A stretch of 64,000 nt of DNA from Deltaproteobacteria bacterium (GCA_016214985.1 JACRMM010000048.1:1-64000), one strand, 5' to 3'; counted from the first letter of the stretch, positions 32,450 through 41,239 are shown. Notes: generated by a model from the sequence alone, not told the origin. Program-made: numbers and translations.

Positions 32450-33349
32450 CTAGCGCTGCTTCGGCTTCGCCTCCTCGTACGAGCTGTAGTAGTAATACCC
32501 CTTCTTGTACGAGTAACCGTGTCCCGGCTCTTCGGCCCGGTTTAGGATCGTCCCGAGCACCTTGCCGGGCGGCAGCGATTCCGCCGACTGCTGGACCATG
32601 TGCTTCAGGGTCTTGCCGGCACGGATGACCATGAGAACTCCATCGACGAATTCCACCAGGAAGTTAACATCGCTGATGGGGTGAATCGGGGGCGTGTCGA
32701 CGATCACATAGTCGAAACGGCCGCGGGCTGCGGCCAGGAACGCCGCGAACTCCGGGCTGGCGAGGAGCTCCGCCGGGTGGCCCTCGGCGTTGCCCGCGGT
32801 GACCACCTGGAGGCCGAAGAAGGGCGTGCGCCGCACAATGTCCTCTTCCGAGGCGGCGCCCTGCAGGTAGTCGGACAACCCGGGAGAGAGGGGGAGGTCC
32901 AAGAGGGCGTGGACGTTCGGTCTCCGAAAATCCGCGTCGACGAGCAAGACGTCACGGTTTGCATTCCCGGCCATGACCAGCGCGAGGTTCACGGCCGTCA
33001 CGCTCTTCCCTTCGCCCTTGACCGCGCTGGTAATCGCCAGAACCTGCGCGGTGGTCGTTGCATTGAGCCGCTCCAGGCGACTGCGGAGCGATCGATACTG
33101 CTCCACGACGACGGACCGCGGCTCGCGGAGCGCGAAGATGCGAGAATCGACGCCCTGCACCGCCCGTGGATCGAGCGTCACAGCCTCCCGCAAGATGGGT
33201 GCCCCATTGCGCTTCCGGCGCTCGGGGCCCTTTCCGCCCTCGCTCCCGTCCGCTGGGGCATGGCGGCCCCGCTCCTCCAGAGCAACCGTCGTGCTCTCGA
33301 GGATGCCCTCTCGCTTGGCCTTCTCCAACGCCTCGATGATCTTGCTCAT
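32450..33349 (-). CDS. Exosortase-A associated tyrosine autokinase (BY-kinase)
   Basis: A 299-residue cytoplasmic tyrosine kinase of the CpsD/Wzc type. Motifs: Walker A in 'ITSAVKGEGKSVTAVNLAL', Walker A' 'VLLVDADFRRPN', Walker B 'YVIVDTPP', and a tyrosine cluster at the C-terminus (GYSYKKGYYYYSSY) that would be autophosphorylated. The N-terminal 'MSKIIEALEKAKRE' is the typical start of this subfamily. It should pair with the Wzz protein encoded 19 bases upstream and control chain length and export by phosphorylation cycles. The TAG stop lies at the edge of a TTTCTAGC repeat, so the last residues may be altered. Confidence 0.92.
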   Translation of the reverse strand: MSKIIEALEKAKREGILESTTVALEERGRHAPADGSEGGKGPERRKRNGAPILREAVTLDPRAVQGVDSRIFALREPRSVVVEQYRSLRSRLERLNATTTAQVLAITSAVKGEGKSVTAVNLALVMAGNANRDVLLVDADFRRPNVHALLDLPLSPGLSDYLQGAASEEDIVRRTPFFGLQVVTAGNAEGHPAELLASPEFAAFLAAARGRFDYVIVDTPPIHPISDVNFLVEFVDGVLMVIRAGKTLKHMVQQSAESLPPGKVLGTILNRAEEPGHGYSYKKGYYYYSSYEEAKPKQR

Positions 33350-33368
33350 CCGTAAGCTCGGCTCCTCT

Positions 33369-35117
33369 TCATCGCGTCGTCGTCCAGTAGGTGTTCTGGA
33401 CCTTGGTGTAGAAATCTCCGAAGGCCTGAGGCAGGGGCTTTACGGCCAGGTGCACGGCCAGGGCCGCTACGAGCACGGTCCCTGCCGCCACGCCGGCTCC
33501 CCAGACCCGAAGCTTGCGCGCGCGAACCCGATCCTCGTCGGTAACGATTTCCGGGATCACGCCCAGGACCGGAAGGCCCACAAGGGATTCGAGCTCGTCT
33601 CTCGACCGAACAGCGGGGATCAGGAAGTCGAGCACGAAGACCACCCCCGCCCCCAGCATTGCACCGCCACCCATCCCTCCCAGTGAGATCCCGATGCGAT
33701 TGGGCCAGAAGGGCTTCTCGGGCAGGTTCGCCGGGTCTACGATCCGAAACTGCTCACCCTTCTGCTTGCGCTCCATGTTCTCCGAGAGGTCGGCCTCGAG
33801 CTTCTTGTTGGTCAGGTCCTCGAGGACCGCCTTCATATTCGTATACCCTTCGCTCAGCTGCTTCATCTGCAGCTCTCGGGCCGGCGCAGCCCCGATCCGA
33901 GCTTGGTAGGTTTCGACCGCCCTCTGAAGACTCTGGTTCTCGACCACGAGCCGCACCGCGTCCGCCTCGCTCCGTGCGATATCGGTCTTCAGTTGGTAGT
34001 AGGCAGGCGGGTACTCGACGTGCACGTCCGTTTCGACGTTGGCCGAAGTTCGTTGCGACGCCTCACTCGCCGGCGAGTCCGCGGGAATGAGCCCCGGCCC
34101 GGGTTGCGCCCTCTCCTTCGACATCTGCGACCGAAGGCGCTTGACGTTGGCAGCGAGCCGCACCACATCAGGGTGCCGATCCGTGTGCGTGGCCCGAAGC
34201 GACGCCAGTTCCTCCTCTTGCCGGTCCAACTCCCGCTCGAGGGCAGTGGGCGGGGGGGCGTCTGGGGGCCGCCTCACGCTCCCCTCTCGCCGCACGGCCG
34301 CCAACTCGCGATCCCGAGCGAACTGTGCCTTGGCTTGGGCCGTCAGCCGTTCCCGTTCGTCCTGCACCCTCTTCTCCATGTCCGCCATCTGCTGCTGCAG
34401 CAGGACCTTCCGGTCCTTCGCGGCGTTGATGCTTTGGGTGTTCATCTGGAGTCGATTCTGCAGCTCGTTGAGACGGGCCTGATTGCTCGCGAGCTGATCG
34501 TTCAGTTCGTTCATGAACTTCTTCTTGAACTCGTAGATCTCCTGTTCCTTCTGCTGCACGGCTCCTTTGTACCGGTCGATCTCGTCGGCCAGGAACTGGC
34601 TGGTCCCGATCGCCTGCTGCTCTCGATCCTTCAGGTTCTCCTCGATGAACAGGCCCGCCAGCCGGTTCGTCACGACCATGGCTGTCCTGGGGTCGGCGTC
34701 GACGTAGGATACTTCGAACGACTCCCCGACCCGGCCGGAGCGGTTGAGGTCGATCGAGACCCTCTTCCGCATCAAATTGACGATTTCTTCAGATGAATAG
34801 TTTTGGTTCTTTTCTCCAAGAAACAGACTGAATTCTGAAATGATCTGCTCTAAAGCAGTACGGCTCAGTATCTGTTGCGAAATCGTATTGAGACGTTCTC
34901 GTAGGTCAGTAGTCACAGTGGACGAAACATACTTTTCTGGAACCTTTTGTGGAGTTACAAATATTAGAGTGCGAGATCTGAACTTGTTCGGCAGCGTGAC
35001 GCTGTAAAGGGTCGCTGTCAGTCCGGCCACGGCAGCGGGGACCAGGATGAACCATTTGCGGCTCAGGAGCGTGTTCAGGTACTTGAGAAGCTCAGTCTTC
35101 TGTGATGTTTTGTCCAT
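33369..35117 (-). CDS. Polysaccharide chain-length determinant (Wzz/GumC-like, exosortase-A type)
   Basis: A 582-residue inner-membrane protein with one N-terminal membrane helix ('WFILVPAAVAGLTATLYSV', about residues 36-55) and another near residue 475 ('GISLGGMGGGAMLGAGVVFVL') preceded by a Pro-rich 'NLPEKPFWPN', the Wzz signature. Between them is a long periplasmic coiled coil (about 165-445). A third hydrophobic stretch at about 540-560 precedes a short C-terminal tail. It determines polymer length together with the tyrosine kinase next to it. The GumC-like length and the lack of a kinase domain fit the EpsC-type proteins of exosortase loci. Confidence 0.9.
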   Translation of the reverse strand: MDKTSQKTELLKYLNTLLSRKWFILVPAAVAGLTATLYSVTLPNKFRSRTLIFVTPQKVPEKYVSSTVTTDLRERLNTISQQILSRTALEQIISEFSLFLGEKNQNYSSEEIVNLMRKRVSIDLNRSGRVGESFEVSYVDADPRTAMVVTNRLAGLFIEENLKDREQQAIGTSQFLADEIDRYKGAVQQKEQEIYEFKKKFMNELNDQLASNQARLNELQNRLQMNTQSINAAKDRKVLLQQQMADMEKRVQDERERLTAQAKAQFARDRELAAVRREGSVRRPPDAPPPTALERELDRQEEELASLRATHTDRHPDVVRLAANVKRLRSQMSKERAQPGPGLIPADSPASEASQRTSANVETDVHVEYPPAYYQLKTDIARSEADAVRLVVENQSLQRAVETYQARIGAAPARELQMKQLSEGYTNMKAVLEDLTNKKLEADLSENMERKQKGEQFRIVDPANLPEKPFWPNRIGISLGGMGGGAMLGAGVVFVLDFLIPAVRSRDELESLVGLPVLGVIPEIVTDEDRVRARKLRVWGAGVAAGTVLVAALAVHLAVKPLPQAFGDFYTKVQNTYWTTTR

Positions 35118-35189
35118 GACCTTATCTTCGCTCAGGGTTGGAATTGGCTCACGCGCCGACGAGACAGTGCGGGAATTCTCCCCTCTCTT

Positions 35190-36710
35190 CTACCACTCGA
35201 ACGTAACCGATGCCTCGACACGATTCTCTCGGTAGCTCGCGAGGTCGCTCTCGGCCGCCATCCTTTGCCGCTCGTGGGAGTACCGCACGGAGCCCGAGAG
35301 CCATTCCAGGAACTGCGCGTGGAAGGAAATCCCGCCGCCGTAAAGCCAATAGTCGTCCTCGGTCTGGTCCTCATTCCGTCGGCTCAGTCTGGCCTCCGCC
35401 AATGCAAACGACCTCTGCCCCAGCCTCACGCGAAGCGATCCTGCTCCGCGGCCGACCCAGTAGTCGCCGGAGCCCGCCGCATCCAGCGACTCCCCCTTGG
35501 GGTAGCCCTCCTCGTACCCTCCCTCCAGATGGCCGTCCCAGCGTCGGGCCACCTGCGAATCCAGGGCCGCCCTGACCCGCCGGACGTCGGTGAGCTCGGT
35601 CCGCTCCGTACGAGAGCTCGGGAGCGCATACTCCAGCGCCTGGGACACTCCCAGGGTCGCCGTGGTATAGGCCGTGAAACGGTGAGAGAGGTCCGCGCCC
35701 CAGCTCCAAAACCTATCGGCCTCTCCGTGGCCGGGCACGAGCCACTGCATTCCTCCCCGCAGTCCGACGTCCGTCGTCGGGGAGAACGGTAGAGAGTACC
35801 CTAACGTCGCACTGTGGAGCCAGTAGTCCGAGCCCTCGCTCGGATTTCCCCGGTCCACCGCATAGCCGAGCGACACCCGCTGTGGAGGGTTCTCGGGCGC
35901 GAAGCGCAAGACGTGCTCCCAGGTGATGTCGGCCCCGTGGTTGGTTCGATTGGCGTCGCCTCCCGTCTGCTCCCTGGCGTACCGGTACCCCCCGGAAAGG
36001 GTGTCCGTCGGCGCGAACTGGACCGCGAGGCGGGTAGCCGCCACGTGGGACCGGGTGTCCTCGCCCTCGGACTCGTCCGAGCGGTAGTGGCGGTAGTGAA
36101 ACTGGTACGAGCTCGTGTTGCTCACGGCCTGCGAGGCCCGCCAGGAGTACTCGGCGTGGGCCGCGTAGTTGTCGAACCGGTTCTGGTAGGTGGAACGGAC
36201 CCCCTCGGGTGCCGCGTCGACGCCGCTCTCGGCGCTTCGCGTCACGTCCCCGCCGCCGGAAAGACTCAGGTTGCGGGCCGCCTGCCAGCGCAGGGCCGCG
36301 GCCAGGGCGTCGCTCCGAAGGTCGCGGCCCTCCAGCGCGTCGCTTCGGTACAGGGGCTCGATATGGCGCGCCTCGAGGCTGCCGTCGAGCCTCGACGACC
36401 GGCGCAGCCACGAGAGCCCCACGTTTCCGTTCGCCAGAAACGCCTCCCTCGGATTCTCGGTCCGATCGATGTTGTCGCTGTACGTCCCGTCGCCCGTCAC
36501 GCGCAGGGTCCACCGCGACAGGGCCCCTTCGGGGATCACGGTCTGAAGGTCCGGGACCCACCAGCCCTGGAACGAGGACCAGTATCGACCGACCTCGGCG
36601 TCGAACGCCTCCGGGCTTCCGGCCGCCGGGGGGACCGCCGCCCATGCCGACGATGTGAGCAGAAGCGTGGAAGCGAGACAAACAACGCGGGCCGCCGCCT
36701 CAGGGAACAA
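35190..36710 (-). CDS. Outer-membrane beta-barrel protein of the exosortase-A locus
   Basis: A 506-residue protein with a signal peptide ('VVCLASTLLLTSSAWAA') and a body of alternating polar/hydrophobic strands separated by charged loops, ending in Trp (VEASVTFEW), as outer-membrane barrels do. Similar barrels are encoded next to the export porin in exosortase-A loci and probably help polymer pass the outer membrane. No ATG is available; the likely start is TTG at 36710, overlapping the epsA 3' end by 11 bases. Start assignment is the weak point; the frame itself is convincing. Confidence 0.8.
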   Translation of the reverse strand: MFPEAAARVVCLASTLLLTSSAWAAVPPAAGSPEAFDAEVGRYWSSFQGWWVPDLQTVIPEGALSRWTLRVTGDGTYSDNIDRTENPREAFLANGNVGLSWLRRSSRLDGSLEARHIEPLYRSDALEGRDLRSDALAAALRWQAARNLSLSGGGDVTRSAESGVDAAPEGVRSTYQNRFDNYAAHAEYSWRASQAVSNTSSYQFHYRHYRSDESEGEDTRSHVAATRLAVQFAPTDTLSGGYRYAREQTGGDANRTNHGADITWEHVLRFAPENPPQRVSLGYAVDRGNPSEGSDYWLHSATLGYSLPFSPTTDVGLRGGMQWLVPGHGEADRFWSWGADLSHRFTAYTTATLGVSQALEYALPSSRTERTELTDVRRVRAALDSQVARRWDGHLEGGYEEGYPKGESLDAAGSGDYWVGRGAGSLRVRLGQRSFALAEARLSRRNEDQTEDDYWLYGGGISFHAQFLEWLSGSVRYSHERQRMAAESDLASYRENRVEASVTFEW

Positions 36711-37587
36711 TGATCACGTCTCCCGGCTGGACCACGAAGTCCGCCTCCGTTCCCTTGGAGATGATCTTCTTGGCATCGACGTTGAGCCGCTTCTGCACTC
36801 CCCCCTCCCAGCGGACGACGGAGACGTTGCCGCTGTCGGCGAACTCCTGGAAGCCCCCGGCCATGGTAAGGACCTGGAGGAACGTCCGGGGGGACCTGAG
36901 CTTCTGGGCCCCGGGCGTTCGGACCATGCCCATCAGGTAGACGGTGTAGCTGTTGATCTCCACGAGGCCGACGGTCACCACCGGGTCCGCGAAATAGGCT
37001 GCGAGGCGTCCCTGGAGCTGGAAGGCCAGCTCACCGGTCGTGAGCCCCTCGGCCACGAACTCGCCGACCAGGGGAAGGGAGACGCGCCCGTCGGGACGGA
37101 CCCACACCTGCCGCGAGAGATCGGGGTTGCGCCACACGTTGATGTCCAGGAGGTCCTCGACTCCGACTCGATACTCCGGCCTCGCACTCGCCACCTCTCC
37201 GGGTCGCTCCCCTGCCGGGGTCTTCAAGCGGTTGGCCGGGGCGTAGTTGATGGTCTCGAGGCTCACCGTGACCACAGGGTCGGTGAGGTACTCCTTGAGC
37301 TTCTCGGCGATCGTCTTCGTCAACCCCTCGGGGGTCTGACCTTCGGCCTGGATCTCGCCAACGAGAGGCAGGGTGAAGCGGCCGTCCGGCCGCACCGAGA
37401 CCCGGCGGGAGACGTCTGGGTTCTTCCAGACGTTGACTTCCAGGCTATCGCCCAGACCAATCCGGTACGGGGCGCGGTCCGGTGCCGCAGCAGCAGCCTT
37501 CGGCGGCGCCTCGTCGGCGACCGCCGCTCCGACACCCAGGGCCGCGAGAAGCATGCCTGCGAGGAGAAACGTCCGGTTTCGCATCAT
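36700..37587 (-). CDS. epsA: Polysaccharide export outer-membrane protein with duplicated export domain (EpsA/Wza-like)
   Basis: A 295-residue exporter subunit with a signal peptide (about residues 1-25) and, unusually, two poly-export domains in tandem: 'YRIGLGDSLEVNVWKNPD' at 41-115 and 'YRVGVEDLLDINVWRNPD' at 139-214. Each is followed by the 'VRPDGR...LPLVGE' and 'DPVVTV' segments. One SLBB-type domain follows ('YTVYLMGMVRTPGAQ', about 215-295). No lipobox Cys is visible, whereas Wza is a lipoprotein. It should form the outer-membrane secretion channel. It is the first structural gene behind the response regulator, with a repeat-filled 177-base gap between them. Confidence 0.88.
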   Translation of the reverse strand: MMRNRTFLLAGMLLAALGVGAAVADEAPPKAAAAAPDRAPYRIGLGDSLEVNVWKNPDVSRRVSVRPDGRFTLPLVGEIQAEGQTPEGLTKTIAEKLKEYLTDPVVTVSLETINYAPANRLKTPAGERPGEVASARPEYRVGVEDLLDINVWRNPDLSRQVWVRPDGRVSLPLVGEFVAEGLTTGELAFQLQGRLAAYFADPVVTVGLVEINSYTVYLMGMVRTPGAQKLRSPRTFLQVLTMAGGFQEFADSGNVSVVRWEGGVQKRLNVDAKKIISKGTEADFVVQPGDVIIVP

Positions 37588-37608
37588 TGAGAATCCTCTC
37601 TTCAGGAT

Positions 37609-37633
37609 AGCGGTCAGCGGTCAGCGGTCAGCG
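37609..37633 (-). repeat. Heptamer array GCGGTCA
   Basis: GCGGTCA repeats three times perfectly, about 20 bases upstream of the export protein start codon. Its NGCNNTC-type unit matches arrays at 24.2 kb and 40.2-40.3 kb. Confidence 0.85.
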
Positions 37634-37680
37634 AATGATCATCCGTAGGTAGTTGCTGGTTCTCAGTCAGATTCAGTTTG

Positions 37681-37751
37681 TCAGCTTCCTAGCTTCCTGG
37701 CTTCCTAGCTTTCCAGCTTCCTAGCCGCCCAGCCGCCCAGCCGCCTAGCCG
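37681..37751 (-). repeat. Two-type octamer array in the regulator-exporter gap
   Basis: TAGCTTCC-type units (CAGCTTCCTAGCTTCCTGGC) change into CCGCCCAG units (AGCCGCCCAGCCGCCCAG) within one array, in the gap between the response regulator stop (37765) and the exporter start. Shows two unit families fused head to tail. Confidence 0.9.
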
Positions 37752-37764
37752 TCCCCCCTTCCCC

Positions 37765-39150
37765 TCACTCCAACCCCGTCTCACGAATCTTATAGAGCAG
37801 CGCCTTGTAGCTGATGTCGAGATGGGATGCCGCCTTCTTGCGGTTCCACCGGGTCTTCGCGAGCACCTGTTCGAGCACGATGCGCTCCGCGCGGCTCGCC
37901 GCGAGCTTGGCCACTTCCTTCAGCGTCTTGCCGTCGAACTCCTCGGGCTCCAGGAGGGATTCGGCCGCGGGCTCCGCGCTCCGGTCCTTGGCCCGAAGCG
38001 TCTGGATCTCTCGGCGCACGCCGTCGACGTCGCCCAGCACCACGAGGCGTTTCGCGTAGTTTTCGAGCTCCCGGACGTTTCCCGGCCAGCGGTACCCACT
38101 CATCTCGGCGAGCAGTTCACTCGGCACCGGAACGGCCGGTCGATCATACTGCTGAGAGAACCGGTCGAGGAAGTAATCGACGATCGCCGGGATCTCGGCC
38201 GCCCGCTCTCTCAGGGGCGGAAGCACGAGGTTGACCACGTTGAGGCGGTAGAAGAGATCCTCGCGAAAGCGCCGCTGCTGGATCTCGTCAGCCAGATTGC
38301 GGTTGGTGGCCGCGATGACGCGCACATCGACCCGGATGGGCGTCTTGCCCCCGAGCCGGCACACCTCCCCGTCCTGGAGGACGTGGAGCAGCTTGGCCTG
38401 GAGGTCGAGGTGCATCTCGGTGATCTCGTCCAGGAAGATCGTCCCGCCGTCCGCGTACTCGAACTTGCCCTGTTTGGTGTGGCTCGCGCCGGTGAACGCC
38501 CCCTGCTCGTACCCGAAGAGCTCGCTCTCCAGCAACTCCCGCGGCAGGGCCGCGCAGTTGACTTTCACCAGGGGTCGCCCTCGGCGCGACGAGCACTGCC
38601 AGATGGCCTTCGCCAGGAGATCCTTGCCCGTGCCGCTCTCCCCGCGCAGCAGCACGGTGATGTCGGTGTCGGCGACCTGGTCGACGACGGCCTGAACGTC
38701 TCGGAGGCCCGCGTTGGCTCCGAACAGGAGGTGGTAGGGTGAGCCCTTCTCCACCTCGCTGCGCAGCCGCCGGACCTCGCGCTCGAGTCGGATGCGTTCC
38801 TCCACCCGCCGCAGCGCAAGGTAAAAGTCGTCGGGCCGAAACGGCTTCTCCAGGAAGTCGAGTGCCCCGAGTTTCATGCACGAGACGACGGCCCCGAGGT
38901 TCTTCTTCCCCGACACCATGAGGACGCTCGTCTCCATGCCCGACGTCCGCACGTCCTCGAGCAGCCTCCGGCCGTCCATGTCCGGCAGGTACAGATCCAC
39001 GAAGGCCACGTCGGGGCGTACCGCTTTCAGGCGCTCCAATCCCTCTCGCCCCGTGCGCTCGTGGTGCACGTGGTAGCCGCCTCTAAACGTCTTGGTCAGA
39101 TGGTCTGCCGTGTAACCGTCCGGCTCCACGACGACGATGGAAGTGCCCAT
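37765..39150 (-). CDS. prsR: Sigma-54-dependent response regulator (PrsR type)
   Basis: A 461-residue NtrC-family activator. The receiver domain has the phospho-acceptor Asp52 in 'VAFVDLYLPDMDG' and the conserved Lys in 'FLEKPF'. The AAA+ domain has Walker A 'GESGTGKD' (170-177), the sigma-54 contact loop GAFTGA (217-222), and 'DEITEMHLDLQAKLLHVLQ'. The C-terminal Fis-type helix-turn-helix holds 'RWNRKKAASHLDISYKALLYKI'. It is expected to drive sigma-54 promoters of the exopolysaccharide locus; I found no clear -24/-12 site. The partner kinase is not in the window. The ATG at 39150 follows an AGGGAGG site; the longer upstream frame is not supported. Confidence 0.93.
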   Translation of the reverse strand: MGTSIVVVEPDGYTADHLTKTFRGGYHVHHERTGREGLERLKAVRPDVAFVDLYLPDMDGRRLLEDVRTSGMETSVLMVSGKKNLGAVVSCMKLGALDFLEKPFRPDDFYLALRRVEERIRLEREVRRLRSEVEKGSPYHLLFGANAGLRDVQAVVDQVADTDITVLLRGESGTGKDLLAKAIWQCSSRRGRPLVKVNCAALPRELLESELFGYEQGAFTGASHTKQGKFEYADGGTIFLDEITEMHLDLQAKLLHVLQDGEVCRLGGKTPIRVDVRVIAATNRNLADEIQQRRFREDLFYRLNVVNLVLPPLRERAAEIPAIVDYFLDRFSQQYDRPAVPVPSELLAEMSGYRWPGNVRELENYAKRLVVLGDVDGVRREIQTLRAKDRSAEPAAESLLEPEEFDGKTLKEVAKLAASRAERIVLEQVLAKTRWNRKKAASHLDISYKALLYKIRETGLE

Positions 39151-39465
39151 GGACCTCCCTGTGCCCGGGCTCACCCCGATCTCGCAGTCCTCAGATGCGG
39201 CCAGGTCCGGTCTGTAGCAACTTTCGGGCCACTTGCGGGATTTCAGCAGACGACGAAGGCTCGCAGGTGCCGGGACGGAGGAACGCGAGCAAGGGGTAGG
39301 GATGCGACGCGTCGCGATCCCCCGCGCAGCGAGCGGTTTGGGGCGGACTGCGGCGGTAGGGTACGGCTGATCTTGCTCCTGCAATAGGAAGAGGAGGAAA
39401 CAGAGTGGGTAACTTTGTTCCACCAAGGAAGCAAAGTACCCACTCCGGTGCGGGAGAGCCGTCGT
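39151..39465. other. Gap between the response regulator and the PEBP-like gene
   Basis: No gene was found in these 315 bases. They should contain the regulator's promoter and the terminator of the PEBP-like gene (see 39404-39444). No clear sigma-70 or sigma-54 element could be picked out by eye. Confidence 0.5.
39404..39444 (-). terminator. Candidate terminator hairpin behind the PEBP-like gene
   Basis: AGTGGGTAACTTTG and CAAAGTACCCACT are inverted with one bulged base and a 14-base loop. On the minus strand it lies 20 bases after the PEBP-like stop and is followed by CTGTTTCCTCC, a weak T-tract. It could equally be an unrelated palindromic repeat. Confidence 0.4.
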
Positions 39466-40047
39466 CTACCGGCTTCGCTGGTACGTGCCGATGAGCTCGA
39501 CCTGGCCGAGGACCTTGCCCTTCATGGCCTCCTCGAGCTTTGCCTTGGTCGGCCGGCCCAGGTCGGGCAGCAACGCGCTGAGGGCGTAGAGCTTGTGGAA
39601 GTACCGGTGCCGACCGATGGGCGGACACGGGCCGCCGCACCCGGTCCGCTTCCAGTCGTTCAGCCCCTCCAGTGTGCCGGCCGGCAGGCGCTCGGGGGGA
39701 ACCGCCTCGGGCAGACCCGTTGCCGTGGGGGGGAGATTGTAGAGCACCCAGTGGACCCAGGTCATCTTCGGTGCCTTGGGGTCCGGCGCGTCGGGGTCGT
39801 CCACCACGAGAACGAGGCTTCGGGTGCCTTCGGGCAGGCCGGACCAGTCAAGGGGCGGAGACACATCCGCGCCGTCGCAGGTGTACTTCTTCGGGATCTC
39901 TCCCTGGTGAGGGAAGGCGGACGAGGTAAGCGCAAAACTCATGGTTGCCGCTCCTTTCCACGCGCGTGAGTCCGAGGCGACCGCACCGGCACAGGCCAGG
40001 ACCGTGGCCGAGAGGCAGGCGGCGAGGCGCCACCGGAGGTCGTTCAT
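39466..40047 (-). CDS. Secreted YbhB/YbcL-type phosphatidylethanolamine-binding-like protein
   Basis: A 193-residue protein with a signal peptide ('LRWRLAACLSATVLACAGAVASD') and a PEBP/Raf-kinase-inhibitor fold: 'SSAFPHQGEIPKKYTCDG', 'SPPLDWSGLP', 'LVVDDPDAPDP' (ligand-pocket D-P-D), 'WVHWVLYNLPP' and 'CGGPCPPIGRHRYFHKLYAL' (the conserved GxxPP..GxHRY loop). Function of bacterial members is not established. The ATG at 40047 follows AGAGGACC and gives the expected signal peptide; a longer frame upstream is unlikely. It stands alone, divergent from the NRDE-family gene. Confidence 0.9.
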   Translation of the reverse strand: MNDLRWRLAACLSATVLACAGAVASDSRAWKGAATMSFALTSSAFPHQGEIPKKYTCDGADVSPPLDWSGLPEGTRSLVLVVDDPDAPDPKAPKMTWVHWVLYNLPPTATGLPEAVPPERLPAGTLEGLNDWKRTGCGGPCPPIGRHRYFHKLYALSALLPDLGRPTKAKLEEAMKGKVLGQVELIGTYQRSR

Positions 40048-40212
40048 CCCAGGTCCTCTCCTCCCCCCTCGTTCCGAACCGTCAGTCTGCCAGGGTCCGG
40101 TCCGAGGGCAAGGCACAGCGGCAACCCGACCCGGACTCGCTTCGCAATTGCAGCCCGTCCGGCTCTCTCCTAGACTGGTGTCCGTTCGGAAAAGGGCCCT
40201 CCGTTCGGACGC

Positions 40213-40298
40213 TGTCGGCTTTCAGCGTTCGGCCCTCAGCCAAAACACAAAAAAATCGACGGTCTTGAGCTGATGACCGATAGCTGACGGCTGATGGC
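40213..40298. repeat. Palindromic heptamer pair of the NGCNNTC type
   Basis: Left arm 40213-40240 reads as GGCTTTC, AGCGTTC, GGCCCTC; right arm 40264-40298, on the opposite strand, reads GGCCATC, AGCCGTC, AGCTATC, GGTCATC. The loop is A-rich. Individual units differ at the same two middle positions. Confidence 0.65.
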
Positions 40299-40299
40299 C

Positions 40300-40328
40300 C
40301 CATCCGGAAAGCATGGGTTTCCGGATGG
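40300..40328. promoter_or_regulatory. Perfect inverted repeat upstream of the NRDE-family gene
   Basis: CCATCCGGAAA and TTTCCGGATGG form an 11-bp perfect stem with a seven-base loop about 50 bases before the start codon at 40379. It could be an operator, a leader hairpin or a bidirectional terminator. Confidence 0.45.
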
Positions 40329-40378
40329 ACACCAGACTGGGCCTCCGCTTCGGCCCCAAAGCCTCCGGAAAGGCCGCC

Positions 40379-41164
40379 ATGTGTACGCTCCACCTCTTCT
40401 TTCAGATCTTTTCCGAGGCGCCGGTGCTCTTCGCCGCCACCCGCGACGAGCTCCTGGATCGCCCCTGGGATCCCCCGGCGCTGCTCGCCGAAGCGCCCCG
40501 GATCTACGGTCCCCGGGACGCCTCGGCGGGCGGCACGTGGCTCGGCGTCAATGAGGACGGGGTGCTGGTGAGCCTGGCCAACCACGAGGGCACCCTCGCG
40601 GGAGTCGTCGGCCCGTCGCTGTGCTCGCGCGGCATGCTCGTGCTCGACGCCCTTCGGCGCCGCTCGGCGGCAGAGGCCGCAGCCTTCTCCGAGGGAGCGG
40701 CGCCCGCGTGCAAGTCCTACACGCTGGTCATCGCGGACCGACGGGACGCCTTCATCGTCGACCGCACACCCCGGGGTTCGCGCCGCTACGCTCTCGCGCC
40801 GGGTTGCCACGTGGTCACGAACGCCCGCTTCCGCGACCCCGACGACGCGAAGGCCGCTCGTTGCCAGCGGCGGATGGAGGCGCTGGCCTCCCGCGGCCGA
40901 GTGCCCTCCGACCGGGACCTGGCCGAGCTCCTCTCGGATCACGACACCGACTCCCCGGCGGTGCGGCCCCTCTGTATCCACCCCGACGGGCCTCCGGGGT
41001 TCGGAACCTCGTCGGCGAGCGTCGTCGAAATCGACGACGACGGCCTCGTGACCCGGTTCCTGTTCGCGGCCGGGCCGCCGTGCACGGCATCACTTCGGGA
41101 CGTGACGCCCGTTCTGCGGCGCCGTGGCCGCGCGCGGCAGTCGAACGCGGCGCAAGAGCCTTGA
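40379..41164 (+). CDS. NRDE (TANGO2-like) family protein
   Basis: A 261-residue protein of the NRDE/TANGO2 family. It begins MCTL, with Cys2 as the likely N-terminal nucleophile of an Ntn-hydrolase-like fold. It has 'FAATRDELLDRPWDPP' (the name-giving N-R-D-E here reads T-R-D-E), 'GGTWLGVNEDGVLVSLAN', 'RGMLVLDAL' and 'TNARF'. The biochemical role of bacterial members is uncertain. The ATG at 40379 gives Cys at position 2; the longer frame from 40313 is rejected for that reason. Its stop codon overlaps the -35-like TTGACA of the rpsT promoter. Confidence 0.85.
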   Translation: MCTLHLFFQIFSEAPVLFAATRDELLDRPWDPPALLAEAPRIYGPRDASAGGTWLGVNEDGVLVSLANHEGTLAGVVGPSLCSRGMLVLDALRRRSAAEAAAFSEGAAPACKSYTLVIADRRDAFIVDRTPRGSRRYALAPGCHVVTNARFRDPDDAKAARCQRRMEALASRGRVPSDRDLAELLSDHDTDSPAVRPLCIHPDGPPGFGTSSASVVEIDDDGLVTRFLFAAGPPCTASLRDVTPVLRRRGRARQSNAAQEP

Positions 41165-41190
41165 CAGAGCCGCTTCGCGGATGGTACAAA
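41161..41190 (+). promoter_or_regulatory. Likely sigma-70 promoter of rpsT
   Basis: A consensus TTGACA (41161-41166) and TACAAA (41185-41190) are separated by 18 bases, about 50 bases upstream of the rpsT start. The -35 box overlaps the stop codon of the preceding gene. Confidence 0.55.
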
Positions 41191-41239
41191 CCTTTTTTCT
41201 CGACTTTCGGACCCTCGAACCCGCTCTGGAGGAACGGCT

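Larger units (their letters stand above)
40048..40378. other. Divergent intergenic region with palindromic repeats
   Basis: These 331 bases separate two divergent genes and should hold both promoters. They contain a palindromic NGCNNTC heptamer pair (40213-40298) and a perfect hairpin (40300-40328). CTGGTGTCC at about 40175-40183 is complementary to GGACACCAG at 40326-40334. No gene was found. Confidence 0.6.

Noticed and set aside
12881-37751. CRISPR array
   Set aside because: Units are 7-8 bp, directly adjacent without spacers, and no cas gene is present.
37588-39300. Sigma-54 -24/-12 promoter for the response regulator or export genes
   Set aside because: No TGGC-N8-TTGC-type site with the right spacing could be seen by eye on the minus strand.
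39404-39480. Riboswitch (cyclic-di-GMP type) near the PEBP-like gene
   Set aside because: The hairpin lies behind, not before, that gene, and the conserved riboswitch core could not be found.
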